From: Gemmataceae bacterium | GTDB taxonomy: Bacteria > Planctomycetota > Planctomycetia > Gemmatales > Gemmataceae | NCBI GenBank assembly: GCA_947490035.1 | Contig: CANLGS010000118.1 | Coordinates: 1-8,728 of the forward strand | DNA length: 8,728 nt | Reading direction: 5' to 3' | Shown: one piece after another, positions 1 to 6,918 of the stretch | How positions within the stretch are numbered: position 1 is the stretch's first letter | How the letters are laid out: each line of letters begins with the position of its first letter | The notes under the pieces: model-generated | The model's input: only the letters and a program-made list of their open reading frames with translations | Told to the model about the DNA's origin: nothing | Databases searched by the model: none | Program-made: the position numbers and the translations under genes

Positions 1-2
1 GT

Positions 3-2204
3 CGCGACGCGCTCGGCGGCGCGCTTCAGCAAGGGCGTCGCCGTCTCGCGGTAGCGGGCACACACCAACACCACCTCGCACCGCCGCGCGACCTCGACCG
101 ACTCCGCCACGGTCAGCAGCGCGTGGCCGTGGATCACGACGCAGTCGTAAGGCTCTTTCATCTTGGCGAGGACGGCTTCGAGCTTCTCGCCGGTCGCGGC
201 CTTGCGGGCCTCGTCGGACCACTTCCCGGCCGGCAGCAGGTGAAGCCCGCTCGGCAGGAACTGCACCACCGACCGCATGTCGGTTTCCGCGCGGAGCAGT
301 TCGCACACGCCGGCAAGGTTCGGCACGCCCGCGTAGTTGTGCAGCGCCGGTTCGCGCAGGTCGAAGTCAACCAGCAGCGTCTTGTAGCCGGCTTGCGCGA
401 GGCTGCTCGCGAGACCGAACGCGGCGAACGCCTTGCCCTCGTCCGCGATCGGACTGGTCACCGCGATCGTCGTCGCGCCGCGGGCGAGCCACGTCTGCGA
501 GACGTAGGCGCGGAGTTTGTCGATGGCCTCGTTCGCGGCGGCGCGCCTGACCGGGTCGCGGCTGCCGCTGTTGGCGGCGGTGGCGTCGCCGGCCACGCAC
601 GGGATCACGCCCACCACCGGCACCGGTACGGCCGACTTCACGTCCGCCAGCGAACTCACCCGCCGCGACACCGTCTCGAACCCGATCACGCCCAGCGCCA
701 TCAGCACGAACCCCATGACGCCGGCGAGCGCGGTGCCCATCACCTGCTTCTTCGTGTCCTTCTGCGTCGGCGCCGAACCGGGTTGCAGGATCGACACCCG
801 CGGCGGCGACTCCACTTCCAGTTTGAGCAACTCCCGCTGAAGCACCAGCCGACGGTACACGCTGTCGATGGTTTGGACCACGCTGTCTTCGGGCAGGTAC
901 TCGAACTTCACCGGGGGCCCGTTGGGGCCTTTCTCAGCCGGGGGCAGTTCCATCAACTGCTTTTCCAGGCGCGTCAGCGACTCCTTCGCCTTGCCGAACT
1001 GCTCCTCGTAGCGCTGGACGGTGCGGATAACCTCTTCGAGTTCCGCGGCTACCTTCTTCGCCTCTTCCAACCGGCGGGCGCCCTCGTAGGTCTTGAGTTT
1101 CTCGGCCCGCAGGTCTTCCCACCGCTTCTCGTCCGCCTCGTACCTGGCCTTGAGGTCCAGCACCGCCGGCGCGTTCGGGTCGCCGTTCGCCTCGCGAATC
1201 TTCCACTCCCGGTGGGAATCGTTCGATCGGTTCTTGGCACTGACCACTTCCTGCTCCTTGTCGATCATGTCCTTGACGAGCTTCGGCACCGGCCCCTTCT
1301 GGATGAACTCCAGTTTCTCCTTCAGCACGCCCTCGCGGCGCTTGGCGTCGCTGATGCTGAGCGGTAACAGTTCGACCTCGCGCCGCCGCGTCACGATCTC
1401 GTTAATCAGAATGCCGGGGTTGGCTTTGTTGATGACATCCTGCGGGAGCATCCCCGGAATCGGCGGCAGCGCACCCGGCGCGGCCGGTGCTACCGCCCCG
1501 CCGCCCGCGATGGGAGTCACGACACCCGGCGCGCCCGCGGGCGGCTTCGTGGACTGGGCCAAGAGGATGTTCTTGATCTTGATCTGCGATTCTTCGACCT
1601 TTACCAGGAAGTCGCGCATCTCGTGTGCTTTGCGCTCCACCACCTGCTCGATGAACGCCTTCTGCACCGCGTCCACGATCTTCTTCGCGTCGGCCGGCTC
1701 GTGCCCGCGGAACGTGATCCGAATCACTTCGGACCCGTCCTGCCACGACACCATCAGTTCCTCGTCGAGGTACTTGATGGGGTCTTTTTGCGCCTTGATG
1801 GTGGGCAAGTCTTTCATGTCGCGGAGGGCCGCGTTCAGCACGAACTCGGACTTCACGAGCGTGGACAGCGTCTTCAGGTAGGTGACGAAGTCGGTGCGCG
1901 CCTGCTGCGGGTTGTTCTGGTTGGCGAGCGTGGTCGGCACCGACGACACCTGAAGCATCCCGTAGGATTCGTACTTGCTGGCAAGCAGTTCCCACGCGGC
2001 GAGCGCGCCGGCGCCGCCGAGCAGCGTGCCGCAGAAGAGGATCATGAGCCAGTGGAGGCGGAGGTAGATGAAGACGCGCATCCCGGCGCCGTCGTCCGGC
2101 TTCTCGCCGGGTTTCGCGACGGCCCGCGGCGCACGCGGCGCACGCGGCGGCGCGGCGGGGACCGAGGTAGGTGCGGCGTTCGTGGCGAAGGTCGGTCCGG
2201 TCAT
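3..2204 (-). CDS. Wzc/GumC-like polysaccharide chain-length protein with degenerate tyrosine-kinase domain (partial, 3' end off window)
   Basis: The visible 734 residues read as a Wzz/Wzc-type inner-membrane protein that would control exopolysaccharide chain length and export. Order of parts: a Pro/Ala-rich cytoplasmic N-terminus (1-40); membrane segment 1 (about 49-71); a periplasmic Wzz-like region with a Gly/Pro/Ala-rich insert (about 218-256) and charged coiled-coil stretches (about 280-415); the typical pre-membrane segment SILQPGSAPT (471-480); membrane segment 2 (about 487-508); and a cytoplasmic P-loop kinase-like domain from about 555. Walker A' is intact (LLVDFDLREP, 610-619). Walker A reads SPIADEGKAF with Ala592 where Ser/Thr is expected, and the Walker B position reads VVIHGHA with His692 replacing the usual Asp. 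The kinase is therefore probably inactive. The C-terminal tyrosine cluster, if any, is outside the window. The start was chosen as the first ATG, four bases after GGGGAC. It lies 116 bases downstream of the exosortase gene on the same strand, which is a familiar pairing in exosortase/exopolysaccharide loci. Confidence 0.88.
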   Translation of the reverse strand, partial: MTGPTFATNAAPTSVPAAPPRAPRAPRAVAKPGEKPDDGAGMRVFIYLRLHWLMILFCGTLLGGAGALAAWELLASKYESYGMLQVSSVPTTLANQNNPQQARTDFVTYLKTLSTLVKSEFVLNAALRDMKDLPTIKAQKDPIKYLDEELMVSWQDGSEVIRITFRGHEPADAKKIVDAVQKAFIEQVVERKAHEMRDFLVKVEESQIKIKNILLAQSTKPPAGAPGVVTPIAGGGAVAPAAPGALPPIPGMLPQDVINKANPGILINEIVTRRREVELLPLSISDAKRREGVLKEKLEFIQKGPVPKLVKDMIDKEQEVVSAKNRSNDSHREWKIREANGDPNAPAVLDLKARYEADEKRWEDLRAEKLKTYEGARRLEEAKKVAAELEEVIRTVQRYEEQFGKAKESLTRLEKQLMELPPAEKGPNGPPVKFEYLPEDSVVQTIDSVYRRLVLQRELLKLEVESPPRVSILQPGSAPTQKDTKKQVMGTALAGVMGFVLMALGVIGFETVSRRVSSLADVKSAVPVPVVGVIPCVAGDATAANSGSRDPVRRAAANEAIDKLRAYVSQTWLARGATTIAVTSPIADEGKAFAAFGLASSLAQAGYKTLLVDFDLREPALHNYAGVPNLAGVCELLRAETDMRSVVQFLPSGLHLLPAGKWSDEARKAATGEKLEAVLAKMKEPYDCVVIHGHALLTVAESVEVARRCEVVLVCARYRETATPLLKRAAERVA

Positions 2205-2208
2205 GGCG

Positions 2209-2214
2209 GTCCCC
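2209..2214 (-). promoter_or_regulatory. Possible ribosome-binding site of the Wzc-like gene
   Basis: On the minus strand GGGGAC sits four bases before the ATG at 2204. The same hexamer at the same distance precedes the exosortase ATG. It is only a partial match to the anti-Shine-Dalgarno sequence, so this is a weak call resting mostly on the repetition. Confidence 0.3.
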
Positions 2215-2254
2215 GAATCCATTCAGGTGACGTGGCGGGTACGTCTGCACTCTC

Positions 2255-2310
2255 GTGGCACCGGTCTCCAGACCGGTGAAGTGGCACACCGGTCTGGAGA
2301 CCGGTGCCAC
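2255..2310. repeat. Nested inverted repeat between exosortase and Wzc-like genes
   Basis: A perfect 24-base inverted repeat: 2255-2278 matches the reverse complement of 2287-2310, with an 8-base spacer. Each arm is itself a palindrome with 9-base stems CACCGGTCT and AGACCGGTG around a 2-base centre (CC in the left arm, GG in the right). The first arm starts GTGGCAC, as does the short palindrome at 7592. It begins 10 bases past the exosortase stop in the direction of transcription. No T-run follows the stem on the minus strand, so it does not look like a textbook terminator. In RNA it would form a very stable stem between the two genes and could attenuate or stabilise the transcript (inference). 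Confidence 0.9.
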
Positions 2311-2320
2311 AAGAAAGAAA

Positions 2321-3232
2321 TCAAAGGCGCGGTTCCGCAGCGCCGCTCTCAGTATCGATCACAAGTTTCTTCAGCACCCACAGTTCGACCGCGAGCAGCC
2401 CCAAGCCGATGAGCATCATCGCGTAGCCGTAGGCGTCGTGGAGGAACTTGCGCGTACCCTCGTCGGTGATGTTGGCGAAGCTCACGCCGGTCGCGGTGAT
2501 GCGCAGGACGTTCGTTAGCACCGCAATGGGGATGATGCCGAGCAGCACCATCATCTTCTCGAACTTGCTGCGCTGCATCATCAGCACCGCACCGACCGAG
2601 AACGCGGCGAACGTCACCATCATCTTCAGCCCGCTGCATGCGTCCACCACGCCGAGGCGCACGTCGTCGATGAGGATGAGGTTGCCGTCGCGGATGGCCG
2701 GCAGGCCGAGCGTTTGCAGGAGGAACGTGCTGCTGACGGTCGCGGCGGTCTTGAGCGGCGCGCCGACGTTGCGTTCGAGTTCGTAGGGCAGCGGGATCAT
2801 GAACACGAGGAACGCGATCGCCGGCCCGGTGAGCTTCAACAGCGGCAACCCGCCGACGGCGAGGCTGACCGCGACGAGCGCGAGCAGCAGCGAGGCCGCG
2901 TCGAGCTGTTGGAACAGGATCGCGCCCGCGACAGCGCGCATGGCGAGGATGCTAACGAGTAGCCCGCAACCCAGGATCGGGAGCGGTTTGAGGACGAGCG
3001 ATTCCGATTTCCACGCGCGCCACATAAGGAACGCGGAGAAGAACGGCACGAGCAGACCGTGCGAGTATTGCGGGTCGTTGAGCCACTTGTCCGCGAACAC
3101 GCGGAGCATGGGCAGGTACGCCCAGCCGAGGACGGCGGCGATGGCGGCGCCTTGCCAGATGCCAACCCGCGACGCGGCGGGGGCCAGCGCGGGCGCAGGA
3201 GAAGTCGAGGGTGTGAAGCTAACAGACGACAT
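2321..3232 (-). CDS. Exosortase family membrane protease/transpeptidase
   Basis: Exosortases are integral-membrane cysteine proteases that process proteins carrying PEP-CTERM-like C-terminal sorting tags, usually in organisms that make exopolysaccharide. This 303-residue protein is strongly hydrophobic, with about eight or nine membrane segments from residue 25 to 287. It has the family's conserved points: YSHGLLVP (56-63), the catalytic Cys199 in VVDACSGLK, Arg244 in NVLRI, and His265 in FLHDAYG. The length is typical of a stand-alone exosortase; no EpsI (DUF3485) domain is fused to it. The ATG at 3232 was preferred to an in-frame TTG at 3268 because the extra 12 residues are polar and GGGGAC lies just before the ATG. 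The Wzc-like gene follows on the same strand. The exosortase subclass cannot be assigned by eye, and no PEP-CTERM substrate is encoded in the window. Confidence 0.9.
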   Translation of the reverse strand: MSSVSFTPSTSPAPALAPAASRVGIWQGAAIAAVLGWAYLPMLRVFADKWLNDPQYSHGLLVPFFSAFLMWRAWKSESLVLKPLPILGCGLLVSILAMRAVAGAILFQQLDAASLLLALVAVSLAVGGLPLLKLTGPAIAFLVFMIPLPYELERNVGAPLKTAATVSSTFLLQTLGLPAIRDGNLILIDDVRLGVVDACSGLKMMVTFAAFSVGAVLMMQRSKFEKMMVLLGIIPIAVLTNVLRITATGVSFANITDEGTRKFLHDAYGYAMMLIGLGLLAVELWVLKKLVIDTESGAAEPRL

Positions 3233-3236
3233 CCGT

Positions 3237-3242
3237 GTCCCC
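3237..3242 (-). promoter_or_regulatory. Possible ribosome-binding site of the exosortase gene
   Basis: GGGGAC lies four bases before the ATG at 3232 on the minus strand, matching the arrangement before the Wzc-like gene. It helps to decide the ATG over the upstream TTG, but is a weak match to a standard Shine-Dalgarno site. Confidence 0.3.
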
Positions 3243-3260
3243 GTGCGAACCGGGCGATCG

Positions 3261-3281
3261 CGGGTCAAAGTCCGTGACCCG
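3261..3281. promoter_or_regulatory. Short hairpin or operator-like palindrome upstream of the exosortase gene
   Basis: Perfect 7-base arms CGGGTCA and TGACCCG are separated by 7 bases, starting 29 bases before the exosortase ATG. It could be a 5'-leader hairpin or a dimeric regulator site. No promoter boxes are clear around it, so the role is undetermined. Confidence 0.35.
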
Positions 3282-3343
3282 GAATCCGAAGCGACGGGGA
3301 TTGTGTCCGATTCGCGGAGGGGGAATCAAGGGCAAGTTGGCTG

Positions 3344-3484
3344 AAGGCAGAAGAGGAAGAGCCGCAGATGACGCAGAGGGACGCAGATCAAGACCAAGAA
3401 GAGAGTTTGTTCTGAAAACAATTCTGCTCCTGGTCTTTGATCTGCGTCCCTCTGCGTCATCTGCGGCTCTTCCTCTTCTGCCTT
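3344..3484. repeat. Long inverted-repeat element abutting the pgi stop codon
   Basis: The 47 bases at 3344-3390 are a perfect inverted copy of 3438-3484; similarity continues inward for six more bases with a one-base indel (3391-3396 against 3431-3437). The central loop is about 34 bases. Each arm contains three tandem, phased 10-base units, GCCGCAGATG, ACGCAGAGGG and ACGCAGATCA (3361-3390). The right end touches the pgi TAA (3485-3487) without a spare base. From memory, GCAGATGACGCAGA-type repeats are scattered through many bacterial genomes; the abundance here needs a genome search. It holds no credible gene. It could fold at the end of the pgi transcript and act as a 3' stabiliser or terminator, although no T-run follows. 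Confidence 0.9.
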
Positions 3485-5119
3485 TTACTTCTTCTTCCCC
3501 TTCCGATACCGCGCGATGAGCGCGTTCGTGGACGTGTCGTGCTTCAACTCCGGTTCGGTCGCGGCTTCCAGTTCGGGCACGATCTTCGACGCCAGCGCCT
3601 TGCCCAACTCCACGCCCCACTGGTCGAACGAGCCGATGTCCCACACCACGCCCTGCGTGAACACCACGTGTTCGTACAGCCCCACCAGCGCGCCCAGCGC
3701 GAACGGCGTGAGCTTGTCCACCATCAGCACGTTCGACGGCCGGTTGCCGGGGAACGTCTTGTGCGGCACCAGCCAGTCTTCCACGCCGTCGGCTTTCACT
3801 TGTTGGGCGGTCTTGCCGAACGCGAGCGCCTCCGCCTGCGCGAACACGTTCGCCATCAGCAGGTCGTGGTGCCGACCGACCGGGTTCAGCGACTGGCAGA
3901 ACGCGATGAAGTCGCACGGGATGATCTTCGTGCCCTGGTGAATCAACTGGTAGAAGCTGTGCTGGCCGTTCGTGCCGGGTTCGCCCCAGTACACGCTGCC
4001 GGTCTGGTAATCGACCTCCGCGCCGCCCAGCGTAACTTGCTTCCCGTTGCTCTCCATCGTGAGCTGTTGCAGGTACGCCGGGAACCGCTTCAGGTACTGG
4101 TCGTAGGGCAGCACTGCGACCGTTTCCGCCTCGAAGAAGCTGCCGTACCACACGCTCAGCAGGCCCATGATCGCGGGCAGGTTCTTCTCGAATGGCGTCG
4201 TCTTGAAGTGTTCGTCCATCGCGTGGAAGCCCGCGAGCAGGTCGCGGAAGTTCGTCGGGCCGATGGCGAGAACCGTCGCGAGGCCGACCGCGGAGTCCAT
4301 CGAGTAGCGCCCGCCGACCCAGTCCCAGAAGCCGAACATGTTCGCCGTGTCGATGCCGAACTCTTTCACCTTCGCCGCGTTCGTGCTGACCGCGGCGAAG
4401 TGCTTCGCGACGCTCGCTTTGTCCTTCAGGGTGGCAAGCGACCAGTTCCGCGCGCTCTCCGCGTTGGTCATCGTCTCCTGCGTGGTGAACGTCTTCGAGC
4501 AGACGATGAACAGCGTTTCGGCCGGGTCGAGGTCGCGCACGGTCTCGGCGAAGTCGGTGCCGTCCACGTTCGACAGGAACCGGAAGTTCAGTTCGCGCTT
4601 CGCATAAAAGCGTAGCGCTTCGTTCGCCATCACCGGGCCGAGGTCCGACCCGCCGATGCCGATGTTCACGACGTTCTTGATCGGCTTGCCGGTGAAGCCC
4701 TTCCACTCGCCGCCGCGAATCTTGTCCGCGAACGCGTACATCGCGTCGAGGACTTCGTGAACCTCCGGCACGACGTTCTTACCGTCCACGACGACCGTCG
4801 AACCCTTCGGCGCGCGGAGCGCCGTGTGCAGCACCGCCCGGCCCTCGGTGATGTTGATCTTCTCGCCGCCGAACATCGCGGTGATGCGGCCCTTCAGGTC
4901 GCACTCGTTCGCAAGAGCGAAGAGCAACTTCAGCGTTTCGTCGGTGACGCGGTTCTTCGAGTAATCGAGGAAGATGCCCACGCCTTCGGCGGTCATCTTG
5001 GTGCCTCGACCGGGGTCGCTGGCGAACAGGTCGCGCAGGTGCGACTTCTGTGCCGTCTGGTAGTGCGCTTGCAGCGCGGCCCAACTCGGGCGCTTCGTGA
5101 GCAGGGTACGTTCAGCCAT
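3485..5119 (-). CDS. pgi: Glucose-6-phosphate isomerase
   Basis: Cytoplasmic enzyme interconverting glucose 6-phosphate and fructose 6-phosphate in glycolysis and gluconeogenesis. The 544 residues match the usual length of the long, E. coli-like form. Visible hallmarks are the phosphate-binding GIGGSDLGP (154-162), SKTFTTQET (208-216), the first family signature [14 protein letters not shown] (266-279), and the second signature ending [10 protein letters not shown] (498-507). The expected catalytic residues are present: Arg271, Glu356 in MESNGK, His387 in GTNGQHSF, and Lys507. The ATG is supported by AAGGAG seven bases upstream, the best ribosome-binding site in the window. It is transcribed away from the DUF1501 gene. 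Its 5' region carries one palindromic element and its stop codon abuts another. Its link to the exosortase locus downstream is unclear; the 252-base gap with a long stem suggests a separate transcript. Confidence 0.98.
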   Translation of the reverse strand: MAERTLLTKRPSWAALQAHYQTAQKSHLRDLFASDPGRGTKMTAEGVGIFLDYSKNRVTDETLKLLFALANECDLKGRITAMFGGEKINITEGRAVLHTALRAPKGSTVVVDGKNVVPEVHEVLDAMYAFADKIRGGEWKGFTGKPIKNVVNIGIGGSDLGPVMANEALRFYAKRELNFRFLSNVDGTDFAETVRDLDPAETLFIVCSKTFTTQETMTNAESARNWSLATLKDKASVAKHFAAVSTNAAKVKEFGIDTANMFGFWDWVGGRYSMDSAVGLATVLAIGPTNFRDLLAGFHAMDEHFKTTPFEKNLPAIMGLLSVWYGSFFEAETVAVLPYDQYLKRFPAYLQQLTMESNGKQVTLGGAEVDYQTGSVYWGEPGTNGQHSFYQLIHQGTKIIPCDFIAFCQSLNPVGRHHDLLMANVFAQAEALAFGKTAQQVKADGVEDWLVPHKTFPGNRPSNVLMVDKLTPFALGALVGLYEHVVFTQGVVWDIGSFDQWGVELGKALASKIVPELEAATEPELKHDTSTNALIARYRKGKKK

Positions 5120-5126
5120 GAGGCGG

Positions 5127-5132
5127 CTCCTT
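5127..5132 (-). promoter_or_regulatory. Ribosome-binding site of pgi
   Basis: AAGGAG on the minus strand, seven bases before the ATG at 5119, is a good Shine-Dalgarno match and fixes the pgi start. It lies six bases from the palindromic element that begins at 5138, so the element must sit in or just before the pgi leader. Confidence 0.75.
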
Positions 5133-5137
5133 AAGGT

Positions 5138-5261
5138 TCACAGGGCTTCCGCCCTGTGCTACAGACGCCGGCCCCTCCGGGGCGGAAGGCACAGCATCGG
5201 TGTATTTGTCTTTGCACCCCGGAGGGGTCGCCGTTCGTAGCACAGGGCGGAAGCCCTGTGA
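5138..5261. repeat. Nested inverted-repeat element in the divergent pgi / DUF1501 intergenic region
   Basis: The 25 bases at 5138-5162 are a perfect inverted copy of 5237-5261, and imperfect complementarity continues inward to about 5182 and 5217. Each arm holds two hairpins. The outer one has stems CACAGGGC and GCCCTGTG around TTCC (GGAA in the right arm). The inner one has stems CCCC and GGGG around TCC (GGA in the right arm). The element fills half of the 258-base gap between two divergent genes, so it lies where promoters for both would be expected. No transposase or other gene is inside. As recalled rather than checked, this type of repeat recurs in planctomycete genomes. Confidence 0.9.
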
Positions 5262-5274
5262 CCGTGCGGTCGTG

Positions 5275-5287
5275 CCATTTCAAATGG
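5275..5287. promoter_or_regulatory. Palindrome upstream of the DUF1501 gene
   Basis: CCATTT-C-AAATGG is a perfect odd palindrome with 6-base arms, about 90 bases before the DUF1501 start and outside the larger repeat element. Its AT-rich core stands out in this GC-rich gap. It could be an operator or part of a promoter; no -35/-10 pair is convincing nearby. Confidence 0.25.
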
Positions 5288-5377
5288 AACTGGCGGCGCG
5301 AAGAACCCGATGATACCTTAGAGAGCGTCGGACCTGCCATCACCTGCCGTTCGCCTTATTCCTGCCTGGGCCTCCTT

Positions 5378-6760
5378 ATGCCCGCCGATCGAATCGGTTG
5401 CGACGAGTTCCGCCGCACGCTCCGCCAGCCGGACCGCCGCGCGTTCGTGAAAGCCGGGGCGCTCGCCACGGGCGCCCTGTCGCTCGACGGGTTGTTCCGC
5501 GCCGAAGCACGCGCGAAGGACATAATCCCCACCTCGCAGACCAACATCAACAACGTCATCCTGCTGTGGATGCGCGGCGGGCCGAGCCACCACGACATGT
5601 GGGATCCGAAGCCGGACGCGCCGGTCGAAGTGAAGGGCGAGTTCGGCGTCATCGACACGAACGTGACCGGCATCCGCCTGTCGGACATGCTGCCGATGTC
5701 CGCGAAGATGATGGACAAGTGGTCCATCGTCCGCAGCCTGCACCACCACGACGCCGGGCACAGCGCCGGCGACCAGATTTGCTTCACGGGTTACAACTCC
5801 GGCCCGAACCCGGACCAAAACATTCACCCGTCCCTCGGCTCGGTCGTGTCGAAGCAACTCGGTCACCTCTCGACCACGATGCCGCCCTACGTGATGATCC
5901 CGCGCATGCTGCCGGGCGCCGGCAGCGCCTATCTGGGCGTCGCGCACAAGCCGTTCGAGACCGGCGCCGACCCCGCGAACCCCGGCCCGTTCAAGTTGCC
6001 GAACTTCAACCTCGCGGAAGGCGTCACCTACGATCAGGTGGACGACCGCAAGGGCTTGCTCAAGAAGTTCGACACGCTCCGCCGCGACGCGGACAAAACC
6101 GGGCAGATGGACGCGGCCGACAAGTTCCAGATGCGGGCGTGGGATATCCTCACGTCGCCCGCCGCACGCGATGCGTTTGATCTCGATAAGGAGCCGTCGA
6201 AGGTTCGCGAGCGTTACGGCCACATGCCGGCGTTCGACCCGAAGGCCGCAGACCGGTGCGGCGCCCCGAACTGGGCGCAGCGCATGTTGCTTGCTCGCCG
6301 CTTGGTCGAAGCCGGGACGCGAATCGTCACGGTGGACCTGCGGTGGTGGGACACGCACGTGAAGGGCTTCGAGTCGCTGAAGCTCGGCTTCCTGCCTCGC
6401 TGGGACCGCGCGTACACCGCACTCATCGAAGACCTCGAAACCCGCGGCCTGCTCGAATCGACGCTCGTTGTCGCGTGGGGTGAGTTCGGGCGCACGCCGA
6501 AGGTGAACAACAACGCGGGCCGCGACCACTACCCGAACGTGTTCAGCGCGGCGCTCGCGGGCGGCCCGGTGAAGGGCGGCCGCGTGGTGGGCGAGTCGGA
6601 CAGCAACGGCGCGTTCCCGAAGGCCAACCCGAAGTCGCCGCAGGACGTACTCGCGACCATCTACCGACACCTCGGCGTGGACACCGAAGCGTCGTACCTG
6701 AACAACGGCCGACCCATTCAGGTGTTGCCCAGCGGCAAACCGATCGAGGAATTGTGTTGA
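5378..6760 (+). CDS. Tat-exported DUF1501 family protein
   Basis: A 460-residue DUF1501 protein, a family especially numerous in planctomycetes and related in fold to the alkaline phosphatase/sulfatase superfamily; its substrate is unknown. A twin-arginine signal is plain near the N-terminus: RRAFVK (20-25), then a hydrophobic stretch AGALATGALSLDGLF and an ARA-type cleavage region (about 44-46), so export in the folded state is expected. Family motifs include NNVILLWMRGGPSHHDMWDP (58-77), SLHHHDAGHSAGD (120-132), VDLRWWDTH (319-327) and WGEFGRTPKVNNNAGRDHYP (367-386), which carry the likely metal-binding Asp/His residues. The ATG at 5378 puts the Tat motif 20 residues in; a longer reading frame back to 5156 would translate the palindromic element and is unlikely. 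No Shine-Dalgarno site is visible. DUF1501 genes often follow a DUF1549/DUF1553 partner, but none is here. The stop codon overlaps the next repeat element. Confidence 0.92.
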   Translation: MPADRIGCDEFRRTLRQPDRRAFVKAGALATGALSLDGLFRAEARAKDIIPTSQTNINNVILLWMRGGPSHHDMWDPKPDAPVEVKGEFGVIDTNVTGIRLSDMLPMSAKMMDKWSIVRSLHHHDAGHSAGDQICFTGYNSGPNPDQNIHPSLGSVVSKQLGHLSTTMPPYVMIPRMLPGAGSAYLGVAHKPFETGADPANPGPFKLPNFNLAEGVTYDQVDDRKGLLKKFDTLRRDADKTGQMDAADKFQMRAWDILTSPAARDAFDLDKEPSKVRERYGHMPAFDPKAADRCGAPNWAQRMLLARRLVEAGTRIVTVDLRWWDTHVKGFESLKLGFLPRWDRAYTALIEDLETRGLLESTLVVAWGEFGRTPKVNNNAGRDHYPNVFSAALAGGPVKGGRVVGESDSNGAFPKANPKSPQDVLATIYRHLGVDTEASYLNNGRPIQVLPSGKPIEELC

Positions 6761-6876
6761 GTGTAGTCATCACGCTCCGCGTGATGTGTTCGCGCAGCGA
6801 ACCGTCTTGTGAGGGGCGAAGACGAACGCACGCCGCTGCGCGGCGACATCACGCGGAGCGTGATGACTACACTCAA
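6757..6876. repeat. Multi-hairpin inverted-repeat element overlapping the DUF1501 stop codon
   Basis: The 31 bases at 6757-6787 are a perfect inverted copy of 6846-6876. Each terminal arm contains a hairpin with stems CATCACGC and GCGTGATG around TCC (GGA in the right arm). Inside lie two more perfect hairpins: GTTCGC-GCA-GCGAAC (6788-6802) and CGCCGC-TGC-GCGGCG (6831-6845). Their loops are reverse complements of each other although their stems differ. A central pair, CGTCTT (6803-6808) and AAGACG (6819-6824), closes the core. The whole 120 bases can fold as one cruciform or as five separate stems. Its first four bases contain the DUF1501 TGA stop. It encodes no credible protein. Confidence 0.9.
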
Positions 6877-6910
6877 GTTCGGGTTGATTTCTCCTCTTCA
6901 ACCCGCGAAC
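6877..6910 (+). promoter_or_regulatory. Leader hairpin before the enoyl-CoA hydratase gene
   Basis: GTTCGGGTTGA (6877-6887) can pair with TCAACCC (6898-6904) and GAAC (6907-6910), leaving a two-base bulge and a 10-base pyrimidine-rich loop that contains CTCCTC. It ends eight bases before the ATG at 6919, directly after the repeat element. It could affect ribosome access, but this is only a fold seen by eye. Confidence 0.35.
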
Positions 6911-6918
6911 ATTCCCGA

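Noticed and set aside
123..1367. 414-codon plus-strand open frame at the left edge
   Set aside because: It is antisense to the Wzc-like gene and has shadow-type Arg/His-rich composition. The minus strand reads a coherent membrane protein with known motifs.
1402..2310. 302-codon minus-strand frame starting in the palindrome
   Set aside because: Another frame of the Wzc-like gene; its first residues translate the repeat at 2255-2310 and the rest is low-complexity.
2255..2310. Intrinsic terminator
   Set aside because: The stem is strong, but no T-run follows on either strand, and the palindrome is better explained as a member of the repeat family.
3344..3484. CRISPR-like array
   Set aside because: The 10-base tandem units and two inverted arms are not direct repeats with unique spacers of regular length, and no cas gene is present.
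3219..4706. 495-codon open frame on the minus strand
   Set aside because: It overlaps pgi on the same strand in another frame, has the Arg/Gly-rich composition of a high-GC shadow, and crosses the 3344-3484 repeat. pgi is certain from its motifs.
5278..5318. Sigma-70 promoter for the DUF1501 gene
   Set aside because: TTTCAA and GATACC-like boxes can be forced, but the spacing and match are poor, so no promoter is claimed.
5156..5377. Longer N-terminus for the DUF1501 protein
   Set aside because: These 74 codons run through the palindromic element and would bury the Tat signal far inside the protein.
5318..6670. 450-codon open frame antisense to the DUF1501 gene
   Set aside because: Arg/Val/His-rich composition without recognisable motifs, mirroring the codon bias of the real gene opposite it.
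6754..6918. Longer N-terminus for the enoyl-CoA hydratase-family protein
   Set aside because: It would overlap the DUF1501 stop and translate the whole 6757-6876 element; family similarity starts after the ATG at 6919.
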